From Haliclystus octoradiatus (lineage: Eukaryota > Cnidaria > Staurozoa > Stauromedusae > Haliclystidae): DNA of 64,000 nucleotides. The stretch covers positions 20,315,032 to 20,379,031 of the forward strand of contig OU744448.1 of the NCBI GenBank assembly GCA_916610825.1. The letters run 5' to 3'. Position numbers and translations under genes: made by a program. The notes below the pieces were generated by a model, which ran no database searches, was not told the DNA's origin, and was given only the letters and a program-made list of their open reading frames with translations. The number at the start of each line of letters is the position of its first letter. The stretch's first letter is position 1. Of this stretch, positions 9,783 through 23,487 are shown in pieces.

Positions 9783-11874
9783 ATGTCTTTCAATTATCAG
9801 CGTCTTGTCTATCCAACATTACTATGCTGTGGTTCACTTTTTGCTGGTTGGTTGTTGATGAAAACTACAGTACCACCCCACAGTGTCATAGAAAGTGTAA
9901 GTTATGGGTTTCAAATCTTAATTTTGTATTTGAATACTGTATTGTTTGTAAATCTGATCATATTATTTTTTGAGTTGCTGTTGATGCTATTATGAGGCCT
10001 CTTGTTCGCTTTGTTGCTGTGATTTTCCTTGGAACGGCCCAAATGAAAAAACCTTACAAAGACCAATAGCAACAATTACAAACCTTTGAAACAGCATTTT
10101 TGTATAGAAACAATTTTGTCGAACTGACTCATCTGATGTGTGCTTGCTAATTTTGAATATAGCAACTCCCCGAAGAGGAGACTATGTATAGAAAATATTT
10201 AAAATATTTGAGAACCCTGCTTGAAAAAATGACGAAAATTTCCCTGACTGTCAAAACGGTTTTCGTGGAGGATGCTAGTAGTAGTGGTAGTATAGACAGT
10301 CACATTATAGGAATGTGCCGTCCCTCATACGCCTTAGATATTTGCTACACAAAGAACGCCACAAAACACGGTCAGACATAGCTGACAAAGAAACTTGTAA
10401 ATAACACAATTCACGATACAAAACATTATGAAAAGATACTACTCTCCCATAACCCCGTCGAAGCATCTCCTTCGGTTGCCAGTGAAGGATGTCATGCAGC
10501 GGTTGAGGGGCAAACGTCTTTGATCTTTGGATGTGACCTAAAAAAGACATCTGACATTGGTGAGCAATATCAGAGGCAGAAGGGAATGTTTTCTAAGTTT
10601 AGCAGTAGACAGTAAGTTGGGCCAATGAATTCCTAAAGCATGCCGAAGCATGGCATCATAAGCTGAGTCAAGTCGGGTCAATAGTGAGGTTGATAGAACC
10701 CACGTTTTCAGATGCATATAATAGAACAGTTTCTATCGTGTGTCTGAACAGTCTTAACTTAACGTCAGTGTTGACATCGGACGCCCAGAATTTATTCAGA
10801 CCTCTAATGGCTGCCCAAGCCTGGCCTCTACGTTGTGTTAAATCATCTAAAGAAGATGGAAGTACAGAACCTAGGTACTTGAACGAATCTACACGTTCTA
10901 TGTCACCATTTGATGTAGCAAGGTGTGCCTGTTTTATGCCTAAAGCAATAAATTTTCGTCTTAGTCGTGTTAATTATCAAGCCTACCGTTTTACCAACCT
11001 TTTCAACTTCATCAAGAAGTTGTTGTGCACCCGATATGCTATTTATTAAGCTCTAGCAATATCATCAACGAATGAGAGGTCCGATACGCTGCGCTCTGAA
11101 TGACGTGAAGACCTACGACGATCAAGGGTAAAAAGCGGAAGAGTGAGGGCATTAAATACGAAAAACATAATCAATAACTAGAGTAAATAAAAAAGAGGAC
11201 AATGTGTCACCCTGCAGTACGTCACAAGCTGTCGGGAAATCGTCAGTATCACCATAGTGAGTTCTAACAAAAGCCGAAGTAGGATGCTGGTTATCACCAA
11301 ACTCAGTTAAATAGTTGGAGGTGGTGAAACGTTGTACATGCAAAATGGGGGATGACATTATTTAATTCTTGTTAAACATGATGTGCTCTAGAAATATATA
11401 AAAATGATGATAATGTATTTATTATAAGAAAACAACAGACAGATAATGACGAAAAAAGAACTGAGATGCAAATAATAAATATAAATGGTGGTTGTTGTGA
11501 ATTAATTTGTGTGAATAACATTTCGTATTTCACGAAATAAAACTTTCCTCTTCGAGATTAGTGGTTCGCATATGAATGAAACTACAATATCAATTAAAAA
11601 TACCTACAGAGCAATGTATTTGTAAAATGAACACTTTTTATGGATATGCCTTTTTGCATGTATGCTATTCCAAACGAAGTGTTTTCTGAAATGTTGGGTG
11701 TCATTTATCTATTTGTAGAACATGGCTGACGATTTAAAAAGTGAAAAAGTGAAAAACGCTGCCAGATCAAGAAATGCTCAATTGATGCAAGTGATGCAAG
11801 AAAATGCGAAATCAGGAAGACCTGCGTGGGATGTCAAAAGCCTTAAAGATCTTGACAAGGCAAATAAAAGATAA
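9783..11874 (+). CDS. UQCC3: UQCC3/CBP4-like mitochondrial complex III assembly factor (2 exons: 9783-9896, 11719-11874)
   Basis: Exon 1 encodes MSFNYQRLVYPTLLCCGSLF and on to TTVPPHSVIES, ending at a strong donor GTAAGT (9897). Exon 2 begins after TTTGTAG with NMADDLKSEK and ends RPAWDVKSL...ANKR, stop 11872-11874. Phases match (0/0) and the product is 89 residues, close to the roughly 93 of vertebrate UQCC3. It has an N-terminal hydrophobic segment (about residues 10-26), a TxP turn, then a charged helix with N-A-Q-L-M-Q-V-M-Q and a P-x-W motif, the plan I know for UQCC3 and fungal Cbp4. These are inner-membrane proteins needed for cytochrome b assembly into the bc1 complex (family knowledge). 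A TTTTGTTTTAG just before 9771 suggests a 5' UTR exon upstream. The intron holds a LINE fragment. Confidence 0.75.
10285..11360 (-). pseudogene. LINE-A copy, 5'-truncated RT C-terminal part, in the UQCC3-like intron
   Basis: Minus-strand frames include CDVLQGDTLSSFLFTLVIDY (the RT 'GVLQGD' region) and, further 3', MSFLGHIQRSKTFAPQPLHD. The nucleotide sequence is shared with 26441-27135 and 28905-29570. Frameshifts and stops interrupt it. The 3' end carries a short run of ACT/TAC repeats near 10270-10290. Confidence 0.85.
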
Positions 11875-14800
11875 GAATTTTACTATCCGATTACCCAAAA
11901 CTACTTCCAAGCATTGTATTGATCAATACAGTACGGTATTTCTGCCTCAAGTCACTCTCTAGTCAGGATACCTATCTCCTAGGAGATGTTTTTATTACCA
12001 ATAAAACCTTATGGTTACTCGAGCCTACATGTATATACTAAAGCTGATATCGGATAACCTAATACCCAACAGAGCATGATTTTTACCCGTTAAACGTGTA
12101 GCCTATAATGTATATGAAAATATGAATGAATTTGTCAAATGAAAATATATTTGCACATCGAGATGATATATTGATTTTGTCTTTGGAAAAATTGAATCGG
12201 AAAAGTTTACAAATACGTCCCCTTTGAGGGTGATAAAGGATATTTTCGGGAGTCGTTGGATGAATATTTTAATACCCGTTATTCCGTTAGGGCCAGGAAC
12301 TTAGGATTCTGTTAAGACCTATAATTTCAACGTGTTCCATGAAAACCATACTGCTCATGAGACGTTAGTAATCTTTCTGGACTCTCCAACCATATACCAC
12401 CATACTAATATTCGTTTTATGGTGCAACGCTTTCTGTGGAGCATTCCTTGCAAGTTTTCATTTTCTGAATAGCTATAGCCTACACGATCAAAATGTTTAT
12501 CTCGTGTAATTTGATTGGCATAGGCAAAGATAAGACATTGAAACGTCAGTGAAAAGGCATTTTAAGAGCCCGTGCATCGTGATTTGGGCAACTTCAAAAA
12601 CGAACTGTATGATTAAGACTCCCCCCTTTGACCACCCTGTTTTAACGGTCAATCGGGTCAGTGGTCATATATTGTCCATTTGCAATGTATTGCTGTCTCC
12701 TTAGCACGAAACACCTCATCTGAAAATTTGATGGTGAAGCTCCTCTAATATTTTGGTAAGATAAAATGTTTTTTATTTCATCGATCTCCTCTTCTAGCTT
12801 TATTTTCAATACTCCTTTCAGTGCTAACAAACCAATTTTTTCGTTTCACGTTCACCGATCGCCTTTTTGGGGTCATTTAAATCTTGTTCCGGTCGATGTT
12901 TGCATCTACACTTTTACGTTTTATAATGATTTAAACGAGTCATATAAATAAATGGCACTATAGCAAATATTTAGCAAAGCGATTTCTATCTATTCGAATG
13001 TAATTATACCTTATGTAACTGTATGAACGATTTTACGTGATGTACGATTTGCTCAACATTTGAAGCAGGTGACGCAATGTACATACAGTATACGCTAAGC
13101 CATTGTAGATAATTTATAGCTGCATGACGCTATAAACAATAATCATTTAGTGTTTTATAATAAAACGCAAGTAATTTCAACTGACCCTCGGTAAGGAAGC
13201 TACAAATCCTGGCTTCGTGAAAAGTCACTCAGCGAATATATGCGATCATTTTTCCCCGGAAATTTCCGATCTGTTTAATTTAATTCCTTAATTTCCCTTT
13301 GTATGTGAAAAAGCCGAAATAAATGTTGATTAATTAATTCACTTACATTTTATTGGGTATTTCGTTAACAGATCAGATTCAGATGAGTTCATATATAGTT
13401 TAGCTGTATAGTATTATGAGGTTTGAGGCGGGTCATGTAATATATACATTCTGAAACATTGTTACGCTAACTGACGATGTAGTTGTTTCTAGATTAAGAT
13501 GTTTAGAAATGTCACTGTTATATTCTACGAACATTGAACCGCCTATTAATTGATATAATCCCGCTAAACGAACACATTGATAAGAAGACAAAGTAGAATT
13601 CTAGTAGATCTTTTTCAACATTTTTTTATAACCCCCAATCTAAAATATCTCGCTGTGTTTTTTAATTCTTGTAAACTTGTTTCTTTGCGAGAGCCTATAT
13701 TTTCCAGCTAAATTTCATGCACTATTTTTGTATGTATTCACCGTATTCCAATTTCAATTTGAAAATTTCCACGTGTCGATACTGTTGATTATACATCATA
13801 TTCTATTGTTTAAGTAAACAATAGATGCTATACCACGTGGTCAATTCCCACGGCTACTATAGCAACCATTCCAATGCTTCAAAAACTTGTCGTTTGAAAG
13901 TTTCCTTGGTTATTTTTCATATATCATTATGGAATGTTCCAATTTAACTAGCAATCCTATACTGTTGAAATAGAAACAAAGACATGAAAATTGGATAACT
14001 GTGACAAGTAATTTAATGCAGGTGGTTTTTTAAAATGACCCACAGTGACAACTACGCGTTTTCACGATTGCAGTAAAGACAAGACTAAATGTCACTATGG
14101 AGTTTTTCATTTAATAAAAACATCAATTTGTTTCATTACAGATAATTATTTGATCTTATTATATTAATTAATATAGGTCCTTGATAGATGCCGTGAAAAT
14201 GTTGATTGCCATTAAGTGAATTATAGATGATAATGGAATGTTATTGACGCGATCGTATTGATTGGTCTTTGATCGGATCTTAATTGCATCGGCTAAATCA
14301 GCGAAGATTATAAGCTACGGCAACACGCTTTACTTCTATATTAGGCTATATTATCCTATATATATGTGTATTGATCTTATATACGTTAACCCTTTACTTG
14401 CTGATAAATAAAGACCTTGATAAAAGTTGTTGTTGCATCAAATTGACAGAAAGGTTGATATAGGATTAGTAATTGGGTCTATCTGTATATAAGGCCCGTT
14501 TATAGTATTTCATATTTTTCATATAATCGCTGATCATATAAGGAGTTTGTATTGTCTTTCAAGACGCTCAATATAAATAATGATGATAATGATTATGAAT
14601 GCAACGGATTTGTTTGTTACTCAGTATAATGCTCATAGGCCATTGCATAGCACGCTAGCACTCTCAGATGTTACGATAAACAAACTTTAAAGTTTGTTGA
14701 TGTATTGTTTGCAATTCTTAGAGTGGGGGGTATTTATCGGAATTGTAAATGTAAACCATGAAAAGACCATCAAAAGCGCACAGCAGAAAACGCACCTGTG

Positions 14801-16009
14801 TTAGAGCAACGAAGTCAAACAATAGATCTCATAACAAAGCCATGTTACAATCTATTGTCTACACTCAGGGGAGATGAGGATGTAGCCATTGTACAGTGTA
14901 GTGTGCTCTCGCCCCATGACGATAAACTCAATCTTTTACGGTTTTATTTTTGTTGCCATACATGTATATACATTTATATATATATACATGCATGTATATG
15001 ATTTCAAAATACACGTTGTTGAGTTTTATCTTTAAATAACATCAATTATGTTGTCTCTATAAATATTAAACTTTTATTGTTAGAAAAGATTTATTAAAAC
15101 GAGAGTATGTAATCAGTAGTATGTATCATTTTGAGCCTGTTTAGTCAATTAGGTTTAGATAGGGAAATTTCAACATGGGGCCTTTACATGTTTAATACGA
15201 TCAGAATTGATAGTTAGTATAAGCTTTGTTAGATTAGTATGATAGTTACTGTTGGCAACAGACATTCTTTGACTAGAAACTTCTCATCATTCTAGTAACA
15301 CAAATTCAAATAAAAAAAATAGTTTGATTTTCTTTTAATTTTCATGAAATTCCGCAGCTGATTATTGACTCTTAAAAAACGGTAGAAAAATAATATTTTT
15401 TAATTTATCATCGTATGATAATTTTTATTTTGCTCTAAAGACGTTCTCGAGTAAAAAAGTAAATTCAATTGAATTTTCAAATATTTATTAAAATACACAA
15501 TTTCTGAACACATAGATATATTGTATTGTATTACTAATTATTTATATTTATGTACAGCTCTGAGTAATAATTTCATTGATAAAGGATTTCATTATTATTA
15601 TTGTTTAAATTTGAAATAGCTTTACTTGTCATCTAAGCAAGCATCTATCGTGCCTTTGGCAATTTGAGGCGCGAGAAGAGTTTGTACAAAAACAGCTGCA
15701 AAAGCATATTTGCTTTAGTTCAATGACAGGACTTAATGCCGTCCCAATCTTCCATACGATTTTAAAAGAAAACTCAATTTTATATAATAGTAAATACAAA
15801 TGATCTATTTTAAATTAAAATTATATATAATATAAGTAATAAAATGCTACGGGTATTTTGTCAAACAAGGAAAAATATTGTTCACTTAAAATTCTTCCTT
15901 GAGATGAATTTTTTCAGATAAGCTGATTGAATAATATTGTATATTGAACATTTCATTCATTTTTACACTCCATCTTATCTTCTAGCAAGAAGCAATTGAA
16001 AGCATTTCA
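11875..16009. other. intergenic, no gene seen; contains 3' flanks of both neighbours
   Basis: The converging 3' regions of the UQCC3-like gene and the INSM gene share this space. TTTATT at 15484-15489, read as AATAAA on the minus strand, could serve as the INSM poly(A) signal. I find no RNA gene or clear transposon. One open frame at 12642-12830 is discussed among rejected items. Confidence 0.4.
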
Positions 16010-16286
16010 TTAATAATGTTTTGCATTCATACAAATTGACATATGCTGTCTTAGTTTCCCTTTGCTTTCGTATTCCATTTGACATGTATCACAACTATAC
16101 AATTGTGTCGTTAATGAGTCGATATCTATTTCAATGTTACTGCGTTCATTTTTCATCCCTGATGTTGTATCGTGTTGATTCAAATGAGTTTTATATGATT
16201 TTTCACGTCGGAATGTTTTCTCGCAAAATGGACAAATTAATACTCGATCTTTTTCTTCATCGTTGTCATCCTCATTGTTATTATTA

Positions 16287-16320
<34 letters not shown>

Positions 16321-17182
16321 AATCACGGTTAATAGTTTCATCTTCAATAATTGGTCTTTCGTTAAATTGAACGTGTTCTTCACTTTCAGTTCTTTCTGAT
16401 AAAATTTTGCGTTTCTTTTTACCTGCTCTTTCTATCTTACTTGGTGAATTCTCATCAACAAGGTTTCTCTTTTTCACATTTATATCTCCAGCAGCTCGAC
16501 GATGTGAGGTGATTTTTTTAGTATCTTTTTCCGTTCCACGATTCGTTAATTTTTTAGGTTTGTTAGTTGAAGGCGACCGTGGACGATGCCATCTTCGATG
16601 TGATGCAAGATTTGCAGGACAACTAAATACTTTATCACATTCAGGACAACGATGCTCAATATGTTTTATACCAGAACATTTATGCTGTGCTAATGAAAAC
16701 GCATCTGTATAGATTTCTTTGCAAAGTTGACAAATGAATTTTGATTGTGTCAATGGGCCATTTATAATTGGTGTTGTCGTTGTTGCTGCTGTAGGTGATT
16801 TATTCACCATTGTTTTTGTTCTTACATTAGATTCTTTAACATTATGTGACGATGTTCTTTTAGCCTTTTCTGTAGATTTCCACGGATCAAATGATGATGA
16901 TGATGATGATGATGATGCTGACGATACCATGGGTTTGTAATGAGTATAATGATTACCAATCAATAAATTAGTTGGTCGTGTTTTTGATCTGATGACACTT
17001 TCAACTTCGTATTGCTGGTGATGACGTTCAGTGGTACCAACCACAACGAAGGCACTTTTATGACTTTGAATAAGAGGTGATATACTCTCCACGTCATTAC
17101 TTTTTAATATTCTTTTTGATGCTGATAATGATTGTTGTGGATATTGCCACTTTTTATTCTTTACAAGGAATGATCTTGGCAT
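16010..17182 (-). CDS. INSM: INSM (insulinoma-associated) zinc-finger transcriptional repressor, single exon
   Basis: The protein has about 390 residues and opens with [11 protein letters not shown], a SNAG repressor motif (MPRxFLVK) as in INSM1, Snail and Gfi. Residues about 149-201 hold the INSM signature pair of fingers: [20 protein letters not shown] (C2HC) and [20 protein letters not shown] (C2H2). A third C2H2 finger, [20 protein letters not shown], lies near 317-338, and a last C2HC-type finger, [20 protein letters not shown], near 363-385. A basic KKKRK stretch (about 255-259) may be a nuclear localisation signal. Poly-Ser (about 88-97) and poly-Asn (about 289-304) tracts come from in-frame microsatellites. 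The single-exon structure matches vertebrate INSM1. The family (INSM1, nerfin-1, egl-46) drives neuronal and endocrine progenitors out of division by recruiting corepressors (family knowledge). The start is fixed by SNAG, which must be N-terminal. Confidence 0.93.
16270..16320. repeat. (TTA)n microsatellite coding for poly-Asn in INSM
   Basis: An imperfect TTATTATTA run, read on the minus strand as AAT codons with a few AAC, encodes about 16 consecutive Asn between finger 2 and finger 3, followed by an acidic EDDNDEEKD stretch. Confidence 0.9.
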
Positions 17183-20100
17183 CGTGTTCGTAATACACGC
17201 TTGCTATCTCTCTCCGTTGTTAAAAAATGCTCTTTTTCAGCGCTGGATGATTTTGCACTACAACCTGCTCCGCACTATCTACACACACAAACTCTTTTGG
17301 AATTTCACTTGATGTATTACAAATTGCTTCACTCGGCTTAAGCCTCTGAGCCGCGTTGCTCCTTTGTATGCCCAAATGACAAAGAGGTTGTATGACGTTA
17401 TCAATTCAATAAGGTATACACGTTCAACAGTACAGATAATACTGTGCACGGTATAGAAATGTCACTGGCTGTTAATCGTACTACTATCGAATTGATATTA
17501 TGCTTAATCTATATAGGGCATTGGCTGTAATATTTTTTAAGCAGTTGGGACATTCTCGCACTGTTGAACTTTCTCTATTTTACTTGTTGACGTTTCTATG
17601 AATAATTCATATTGACGCTGTCTATTTTGCTGCCAACATCTATCGCCGCTATGTGTATACGAGAGTAAACGCAGCTGTCTAAAGAAACCTATAGTGAAGT
17701 TTGTCCCCCTGATAAAGGCATAGGTCTTGCAAATGAGAAAGAGTGAAAGCACCCGCCGAAACAAGCCACACTAGATTTTCATTGTTTACATATTATTGTG
17801 TCAGTAATAGAAGGGTAACACGTGTTTTCCATTGTTTAAATACACGGCGTGCTTTTGTTTTAGCTTTACAAACTCTAGATATACTCTATATAGTTGAAAT
17901 GTTGTGTTTAGAGTTTACATATAATATGCAAATGACTATTTCACGATCAATATATGACGGTGGCAAAAGTTTGAAAAACGTCATTAATTTCCAATGATAT
18001 TTGTATTGCAGCCAATAAAATCCAGTCTTGTTTGATTTTGTTTCTTAAGAAGTAAATGGGATCCCTAACAAATAAGATTTGAGTACCCTTATCGTTGATA
18101 TGTCATCCAACCAACAGCTAATCAAAGTATTTAGAATATAAAAACATGCTGTTTCACTATCAATAATAACGATGAAAAACTCTTCATTTCAATCGGATAT
18201 AACGGCAGCTGAAAGTCTAATGAAAAAGTTTTCAAAAGTGTTACAGAATATGAAACTAGAACAGAATTAAAACATTTTACATTGTGTAGATCATCGAAGT
18301 GTGCTTGTATTCTACTGTATAAGACTGCGTCGCAATTATAATCACAATATATGTTCAGAAAAATAGCTTATACGCCGACAAAATTTCTTGTTCTAGAAAT
18401 TCTCATTTCGGCCTTCTCCATTACGTTTTGAATCATACTCAATTATCCTTCTCTATACTATGCTGCTGTTATTTAATCCTCAAGGAGGAGTTGATGTGTT
18501 TTGTGTGCACTAAGCCTGGACTGTTTACTATCTGGTTCTATGCATGTCAGTCTTGAATCTTTTGTTACTGGGCTTTAACAATTCAGAATGTAATTTGTAT
18601 AGGGTGGGGCCCATGGTTCTAAAATTTGAGCTTTACAAAAATGATTGGACATGGATTGTAGAAGTAATTATTCAATCGATAATTTTGATAAGCTTATAAA
18701 ATACTCAACTTGATTGGATAATGATGTATATACGGAATACGTATTTACGTTTTCTGTGACTTGCTTTTCGCATTGGCGCTACTCCATTTACAGGATACCC
18801 TCGCAATGCTGGTTTTTGTAGGACATCATCGTATATAAGGATGATAGTGAAAAAATGTCTATAGATTTACTTTATTATGATGTATTTATATATTGTCCTT
18901 AGTTTTCAATTAGTTAATCTATACGGTTAAGGAAGGTGTTGCTACTTTTGTTCAACTTGTATTCAATTTCAATTGAAATAAAATATGCAATAATGTTTTC
19001 TTTTTTAAATAAAAATTAACAAAATGCTTTCGAATCAGTTGCACCTGCTTGGAAATCTATAGGAAATTCTATTTTTGAAACGTATAAGGAAACAAATTTA
19101 AAATGTTATCTTGAAAACGACTATAGATGACCATAATAATAATAAACCGTTTCTGTTTTCACAAAATGTTGCTATATTTAGCAAACTTCAACTATGAATC
19201 TATTAATTATGAAACATTTTATGTCTATCTTTTTCCCCCAACTTTTTCAGATTAGCAGAAATAAACATTTTTCTCATTCAATAAAATAACGTAGTGATTA
19301 CATATTTAAACCTGTCTTTAAATACCAGATAAATTAACGCGATTTAATGGTATATAGATATGAATCAATTGTCAATCTAGAGTTCCAAAAGTAATCGTCT
19401 GCTACTATGCCAACTCTTTGTTCATCTGACTTTACGAAACGCTATATGACTTGCACGATAGCAAAACACAGTTTATCCATAGGGAAACAATAAAAGAACA
19501 TTCCTATCCTCATGTTCTGAATTCGATGGTTTCAAAGACATGTTTTTCAGCGCGTACATATATGTAATAAATACCATCAAAATCAATTTAGTTTCGTTGT
19601 ATTTAGCTATAAAACAAAGGCGAAATTTAAGTTTTAAACAGTGCGATGATAATGAACGCGTGCCTCTGTTTTCATGTGTAAACTATTGCAGCCTTGCGCA
19701 CGCCGATTCAATAATGATCACTTGATATATTTTAAAAGATAGGAGAGATAGCATCGGAGCTAGACAAAGAGACTATCCGTCCGTAAATGCGCTATATACT
19801 ATCAACATTCAGTCATATTTAATAGCCCGACGCTATTGATTAAATGGAAGAACTAAATTTCAAACCGATCATGCTCATTAATATGAAAGCAGCTTCACAA
19901 TCTTGTGCATTTTTGATGACCCGAATTACTTGTTTTTTCTTGTTAATAATATTATTCGAAAATATGAGGTTTTTTATTTTGTGTGAATAGTATCCTGCAC
20001 GTACTACTGGCCCGTTAATCCATTAGAGGTAGATGTTACCTTTGTATTTAACGGGAGGTGTGTGTCTATATGCACATGTTTCAGTCGTGTCATCGTCACC

Positions 20101-22440
20101 ACCATCATCATTTATACAGAAACCTGATAAACTGAAATGACTGACCTGACTCAAAACATTTGTTTGTATATAATGGAATGGGGAACTAGATATATCTCCT
20201 GAATGCGATGATGTACCTATATTTCCAACAGGAGCAGGAAGCTGAATCTGGATTGAATTCATATTTGAAATCATAACCTACACAATATAACTATATATAA
20301 TAACACGCATACGATATGTAAGTTAATTTAGGATTACTGTATGCCTGTGGGGATACCATTTGATGAGGAATGCTTACGAATTCATAATGTTCCTAAAAAA
20401 TCTCATAAATATGGACATCGATCTGTATATATTTCACATTTTATTAGACCATTTTCGGTTTATTCTTTTACATAGAGGGTTTCATTTCACGTTTTTTTTT
20501 TCGCAACATACAATACTGAAATCCAAACATCTCGCAATTACAGATCTTCAATTTCTTTAGTATAGGCTTATACATGACTAAAACTGTTCTACATATATAC
20601 ATATACATGCACATCAGGCGTATATTTATCATCCTTCTTCAGTTAAGGGCTAATTACACTACAATAATTCAGAGATTATTTTCTGAGGATTTCAAATCAA
20701 TTGAGTTTAAAATTACTAACATCGTGCATAACCGGGTCCGAGTAAATAAACCAAGTGGTAACTCCTGGAAAGTTCCGGTTTCATTATTAATTGAAGGCAA
20801 CGTCATTATTCTGACATCAAGATTTTCTTGAATTAAAAGCCAAAGCCTGCTGATCAAAGAACTCTTTTAAATACACAATCAAATATACCTTGGATTGTCA
20901 ACAAACATTTGAAATACTTTTACAATATATCCCATAAACATGTTTTTATGTTAAGCTGTATTGACCTTACTATTTTCTTTTTGTATAGACATGTATAAAT
21001 AGCTGATTTGATAAAAATGACCAACTAATTAAAAAACACTTGCGTTTATTTAATACTGAATATAAATGTCCAATTTAGCTATTTACACCCATTATTAATC
21101 AAATTATTTAAAATTTTAAATCGCTAATTAAAAACGCTTTCAAGAATTGTTATAAATTTTATATGGGATTTATTTCTTGAGTGTTCAAAGCGATAACTCA
21201 GGAGCGAGGCTATCTCATTTCTCCGCACTTCCATAAATTATTCTCAAACTTTTTGCGATTCATTGGTGGGAGATAAATGTGTAATGTATACTATTGTACT
21301 GTATTGTATGTAATTCCCAATGTGATCCCTTTTTCTGTTACGCTGTCGTCCGTGAATTGAGCTCTCATCTCAACGGCAAGGTTTTTTTCGTACGTTTAAT
21401 CGTGCTAGATTTTGTATAGTACCCAATCTCCTCAATCAACATGATTGTGGTCTTATCTATGAGCATCGAAGAACTCTGAAATCACATAGGAATATCATAG
21501 ATTGAAAGTTATGCCTACTGATTTCCACTACGCTCGCTTTTGTTATAATTAGTTTGATATGTACATAGCTACGCTAAAAAATCTGAATATCATTGCAAAT
21601 GCTCTTAGTAATACTATTCCTGTTTAGTAAAAATGATACATCATAATTATGACGGGATAATTATAACTTCAATTGTAAATTCCGATGGTCTTATCATTCA
21701 TTCCAACTCTCATTGTCATATTTCTGTTTTGACATCACTGAAGCGCGTGCCGTGATAATCCAGGTCATTGTTTTAACCACGTGCCGGTTTGACATCGATG
21801 ACGCCTTTTAGCATGCGTTATTGTAGACTCAGGGATGATCATCATCTTGGATCAAATGGCAAGCGTAATATTCCAACTAAACAAAATATGGTATTGTTAA
21901 GTTACATACGTATGATACGTTGTAAGCAAGAGTCAAGAGATATGTCTAAAGTTTGTCAAAAGCACCCAACCCTTTATTTAAATATTATGGGAATTCTGAT
22001 ACTTTCCGAATTTTTAGAAATTTACAATTACTTTATATTATACAGTAGCTTGAGATATATTGCAAGATAAATTATACCACGATTATACTCATTTCGTTCG
22101 ATTAGTTCTTGGTTAGCATTCCTGTATACTGCATAGTCTTCTTTATTTTATTCGGCTAGAACTTTGTCGTATAAAGCCTGACATTGTTATTTTCCACATA
22201 AAATTATACATGTTATGATGTTTAGCGCTTTCCATTATTTTTAATTCGTCTTCATACTGCCTCCAAAATCTACGCACTAAATTTACTTAGTGCTACGTAA
22301 ACATTGAGACACACATGCTTATTGTTTGTCAACACGTTTATAATCTCGTTGTTTCTGCGATGCAGACACATTTTTTTAAGTAGTATAGTATTCTTAGTAG
22401 TATACACATAGCCTACTATACGAAGAAAGTCTGTCTGAAA
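17183..22440. other. upstream intergenic region of INSM, no gene seen
   Basis: About 5 kb of AT-rich sequence lies 5' of the INSM gene. The open frames are short and match nothing I know. Regulatory elements for a tightly controlled neural gene would be expected here, but none can be named from one sequence. Confidence 0.4.
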
Positions 22441-22655
22441 CTAGAGATCTGCATCGGATCGGATTGGGCATTTTGAATAATCCGAATATTTGGCAGGCAA
22501 GACGAAAGTAGGAATCCTTCTACTTTTTCAATGTGGTGAAAAATTCATCACATGAAAACAACATCTGTGTTATCAAGGATATCAAAAATCCGATCCAACA
22601 ATAAATAATCCAATATGAATCCAAAAAGTCCAGTCGGATCGGGTCAGACCTCTAG
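22441..22655. mobile_element. short inverted-repeat element (MITE-like)
   Basis: The left end, CTAGAGATCTGCATCGGATC, mirrors the right end, whose reverse complement is CTAGAGGTCTGACCCGATCC. TCTGAA occurs beside both ends (GTCTGAAA left, TCTGAATG right), a possible target duplication with a one-base uncertainty. The inner sequence repeats CGATCC/GGATCGG words. No coding capacity. Confidence 0.6.
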
Positions 22656-23181
22656 TCTGAATGCAGACTACTACTGCAGTTGTAGCTATTTTTAATTAAA
22701 TTTTTGTAGATATTAGGTGTATTTTAGCATCTGAATCTACTTTGTTTAGCCTGTCATTTTTGACAAGATGAATGATATGAAATGAGAAATATTCTTCATC
22801 GCTTAAGAACTTTAATCTTCACTGTTCGCCTTTGTAATCGGATAATAACCAATGCCCGGAAAATCACCTTTCTTTATTCTCCATTCGTTGAAAACTGTAA
22901 TCTATTATACAATTACACATCCATGGACTATCAAGCTATGAGAAAGATATTCGAAGACATTATAAGCGGATGAGTTCTAGAACGAAAACTATGTGATATT
23001 GACGTTATCATCATCACAAAGGAGGTTATCATTAATTCGAATAATGGCATATTATTACATGGATGTACATTGTACAATGCTTAAGGTTATTAAACGGTTA
23101 TCTAGAAAAGAAATGTAGGACTTTATACCAATTAGCCGAATGATTTTAAACAGGCCCCCATGTCTGCCATGACAACAACGT
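22656..23181. other. no gene seen
   Basis: AT-rich sequence between two short inverted-repeat elements. The only open frame is short and unrecognised. Confidence 0.4.
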
Positions 23182-23189
23182 ACTCACGC

Positions 23190-23487
23190 CCCGGGGGTAA
23201 CTTCCATTGCACTTCGACGGGGTCGTTCAAATGGAACTTTGGCAGAATGACGATAAAAAATTTTCACATGATGAAAAAGATACCCCAAATATATTTTGAA
23301 ACAAATGAAAAAAACTTTATATAGGCAAATTTGTTTTGCACCATGAAAAACTTGCAAAGGCGTCAAAAGGATACCTCAAAAAAAAAATTCACTAAGCTTA
23401 CCTCAAAAGTTTTTTATGGATTTTGAAAAGGTACCCTCTAATATTTGAACGGCCCCCTATATCCAAGTATGGAAGTTAACCCCCGGG
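23190..23487. mobile_element. MITE with 8-bp target duplication
   Basis: A 298-bp element begins CCCGGGGGTAACTTCC and ends with its near reverse complement GGAAGTTAACCCCCGGG. It is flanked on both sides by ACTCACGC (23182-23189 and 23488-23495), an exact 8-bp target duplication. The termini also share the inner word CGTTCAAAT. The 8-bp duplication fits a hAT-type non-autonomous element; the superfamily is inferred. Confidence 0.8.

Noticed and set aside
12642-12830. Minus-strand frame LKGVLKIKLEEEIDEIKNIL... of 62 codons
   Set aside because: It looks protein-like, but it has no clear splice sites, partner exons or family. Too little to call a gene.
16021-16940. Plus-strand open frames opposite the INSM gene, one with an Asp repeat
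   Set aside because: They are shadows of the INSM coding strand and its trinucleotide repeats.
20023-20274. Minus-strand frame of 83 codons (MISNMNSIQIQLPAPVGNIG)
   Set aside because: No domain, no splice support and ordinary composition for chance in this region.
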